From contig JAJRYE010000115.1 of NCBI GenBank assembly GCA_024275895.1, positions 1-36,760 of the forward strand: a stretch of DNA of 36,760 bases. The letters run 5' to 3'. The notes below the pieces were generated by a model, which saw only the letters and a list, made by a program, of their open reading frames with translations, was not told the origin of the DNA and did not search any database. The translations under genes were made by a program, and so were the position numbers. Shown piece after piece: positions 35,403 to 36,760 of the stretch. Positions within the stretch are counted from its first letter, which is position 1, and each line of letters begins with the position of its first letter. This DNA comes from Alphaproteobacteria bacterium. GTDB taxonomy: Bacteria > Pseudomonadota > Alphaproteobacteria > Rhizobiales > BM303.

Positions 35403-35597
35403 TCAACTTATAATCGGTACGGCTGCCTTGCCGCACAAGGCCTCCGGCGCCCGCTCATGCCCTTTGACGCCGAATCCGCGGATCATACCAGCAACGGCTG
35501 GTGAAATATAGGATTTATGCCAAAGCGCCTCACAGGAAAAAACATTTGAAAGATGGACCTCAACCGCTGCCCTGTGACATGCCTTTGGCGCATCCAC
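35403..35597 (-). pseudogene. aroQ: Remnant of type II 3-dehydroquinate dehydratase (last third only)
   Basis: About 55 residues recognisable as the AroQ C-terminus: VEVHLSNVFS, HKSYISPAVAGMIRGFGVKG and EALC. The normal protein is about 145-150 residues; the N-terminal two-thirds, including the catalytic tyrosine and the early active-site loop, are missing, and dsbA ends only six bases away. Within the remnant, normally conserved positions have changed: the HAREEFR-like stretch reads FSCEALW, and GY-L-LEALC reads GHERAPEALC. Both a deletion and drift are thus visible. The position between dsbA and accB is the usual alphaproteobacterial place for aroQ. A working dehydroquinase would have to be encoded elsewhere. 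Confidence 0.82.
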
Positions 35598-35602
35598 AGG
35601 CC

Positions 35603-36388
35603 CTAACAGTACTTGCAGCCGGTTTTGCGGATTTTGGCAATCTGCCGACGCAGACTCCCAATACCGACAGCCCCGGGGATGATGGCGTCATCAATTATAT
35701 AGGCAGGGGTGCCGTTGATTCCCAATTTTTGCGCAAGATTTTGCACCGAGGCCAGCGAAGCCATGGTCTCCGGGGTCTTCATATCGGCTTTGAGCCTCTT
35801 CATGTCGAGCCCGAGTTTTGCGGCCAGCTTCAGCGCCTTCTTCCCGTCGGCCTGCCCGCGCGCACTCAGCAACGCGGTGTGAAACTTCATGTAATTGCCC
35901 TGTTTGGCCGCCGCCAGCGAAACCTTCGCCGCCTCAAACGAGCCGGCGCTCAATATGGGATATTCCTTGATGATCACCCGCAAATTCTTGTCGGTTTTCA
36001 GCAATGTCTGCAGATCGCCCAGGGCGCGTTTGCAAAAGCCGCAGTTATAGTCAAAAAATTCCACCAGCGTGACATCGCCCTTGGGGTTGCCAAGGACAAT
36101 ATCGCCTGGCGCACGATAGATGGCGTCAGCATTCTTCGCCATCGCCTCGCTCAGGGCGGTGGCGCGCTCGCGGGTTTCACTGCTCTCCAGCGCGCGCATC
36201 ATTTCGCGCAGGATGCCGGGGTTTTTGAGAAGATATTCGCGCACCAGCCCTTCAATCTCCTGGCGTTGCATATCGCTGAAACCGGACTTTTCGCCAGCCT
36301 GCAAAGCCGGAGCTGCCGCGATAATCAGCAATGCTGAAACCGCAAGAGGCGCGAATACGGCGCGCCAGATTATTGTCAATGTCATCAA
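35603..36388 (-). CDS. DsbA-family periplasmic thiol-disulfide protein (ScsC/Com1-like)
   Basis: 261 residues. Signal peptide (FAPLAVSALLIIAAAPALQA). An N-terminal helical extension QRQEIEGLVREYLLKNPGIL (about 41-60) like the trimerisation stalk of ScsC/BcfH proteins. The thioredoxin fold has the active site C116-G-F-C119 in FFDYNCGFCK, the inserted helical domain, and the cis-proline in GINGTPAYIID. The last four residues, CKYC, form a second CxxC-like pair at the very C-terminus, which is unusual and might modulate the redox site. It is probably a disulfide isomerase or oxidase. It ends with TAG and lies directly upstream of the aroQ remnant. Confidence 0.9.
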   Translation of the reverse strand: MMTLTIIWRAVFAPLAVSALLIIAAAPALQAGEKSGFSDMQRQEIEGLVREYLLKNPGILREMMRALESSETRERATALSEAMAKNADAIYRAPGDIVLGNPKGDVTLVEFFDYNCGFCKRALGDLQTLLKTDKNLRVIIKEYPILSAGSFEAAKVSLAAAKQGNYMKFHTALLSARGQADGKKALKLAAKLGLDMKRLKADMKTPETMASLASVQNLAQKLGINGTPAYIIDDAIIPGAVGIGSLRRQIAKIRKTGCKYC

Positions 36389-36427
36389 TATCTCCTTGAA
36401 AACCCTTTGGGACGGTCTTTGCCTCTA

Positions 36428-36760
36428 TCACCGTTTTGAGCGTTTGTTCAACTTTTTCAGCAAAATAATGTCACCGGCGCGCAGCCAGGCCGGACTGCCC
36501 TTGCGCAGTTTTTTGCGCGCCCTTGCGGCATGGGTAAAGGCAAGCGATCTGTTGCCCTCGCGCAAGAACCTCTCGGCGGAGTTGAGTTGCGCCAGGGCAA
36601 TCTGGCCGCTTTGCCCGTAAGCCTGCGCCAGAAGCCGGTAGGGGTCGGGATTGTCGCTTTCGGTCAAAAGCGCCTTGCGAAGCTGTGTTATCGCCGCCTT
36701 GCGCAGGTCGGGTTTGCGCGAGGCCAGCATCGCCTGCGCCAGCATGATGCGGATAAGACC
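36428..36760 (-). CDS. M48-type metalloprotease / TPR protein, C-terminal part (start beyond the window)
   Basis: The frame is open to base 36760 and ends at TGA 36428-36430. The visible ~110 residues are TPR-like helices (AQAMLASRKPDLRKAAITQL, PDPYRLLAQAYGQSGQIALA, LNSAERFLREGNRSLAFTHA) and a final KGSPAWLRAGDIILLKK. This matches the C-terminal TPR part of BepA-type M48 proteases, which in alphaproteobacteria precede dsbA and aroQ. The zinc site and signal peptide are outside the window, so the protease assignment rests on the tail and the context. Confidence 0.72.
   Translation of the reverse strand, partial: GLIRIMLAQAMLASRKPDLRKAAITQLRKALLTESDNPDPYRLLAQAYGQSGQIALAQLNSAERFLREGNRSLAFTHAARARKKLRKGSPAWLRAGDIILLKKLNKRSKR

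Noticed and set aside
1-36760. Reassignment of TAG to a sense codon in this organism, prompted by accC
   Set aside because: TAG is the natural terminator of gor (985-987), the ABC-F gene (8499-8501), accB (34940-34942) and dsbA (35603-35605), each at the expected protein end. A general recoding is therefore unlikely, and the accC case is treated as local.
1-36760. tRNA, rRNA, CRISPR, prophage or insertion sequence
   Set aside because: No intergenic stretch has a tRNA T-arm-like signature, regularly spaced repeats, transposase or integrase features.

Overview
The window looks like a chromosomal segment of a free-living, moderately GC-rich alphaproteobacterium. The reasons are the NDUFA12-like complex I subunit, the mlaD / DUF2155 / aat / accC / accB / dsbA block, a class II DAHP synthase, a large B12-dependent ribonucleotide reductase, a CtrA-type box and the character of AspRS. 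I cannot name the genus from sequence alone. There are about 33 genes and no tRNA, rRNA, CRISPR array, phage or insertion sequence that I can see.

Layout. 1-1860: the 3' part of glutathione reductase and a secreted DUF4344 metallopeptidase. 1930-6475: class II DAHP synthase (-), a DUF3772/MscS mechanosensitive channel (+) and nucleoside diphosphate kinase (-), the last two separated by a strong GC-rich hairpin. 6594-9763: an ABC-F ATPase and an exported amidohydrolase. 9684-12479: a minus-strand operon pepA-holC-small ORF-methyltransferase. 12898-18084: the envelope/cofactor operon lptD-surA-pdxA-ksgA, with overlapping or nearly overlapping joints. 18314-23787: rnd, aspS, a CSS-EAL phosphodiesterase and a small cupin. 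24218-26443: Hsp20, rhomboid protease and an SDH-type Clp-fold membrane protease, which look like a membrane proteostasis group. 26609-30289: nrdJ. 30798-32972: a receiver-only response regulator, then NDUFA12, MlaD and DUF2155. 32894-36760: a minus-strand run comprising an M48/TPR fragment, dsbA, an aroQ remnant, accB, accC and aat.

The most unusual part is 33.5-35.6 kb. The essential biotin carboxylase gene accC carries an in-frame amber codon (33698-33700) exactly where the family has a conserved glutamate. The rest of the reading frame, 41 codons of recognisable AccC C-terminus, continues intact to a TAA just ahead of aat. A little upstream, the usual aroQ position between dsbA and accB holds only the last third of the dehydroquinase, with substitutions at conserved positions. 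TAG is also the plain terminator of gor, the ABC-F gene, accB and dsbA, so global recoding of TAG is not supported. The choice is between a sequence error, a real truncation, and readthrough.

Other points worth a second look are a dyad plus a CtrA-like box in the nrdJ/response-regulator intergenic region, four copies of an ATTCCTGC-type palindromic repeat, a nest of GC-rich repeats that forms the end of the channel gene, a tandem 13-bp repeat in front of lptD, and two convergent gene pairs whose 3' ends overlap by about 80 bp.
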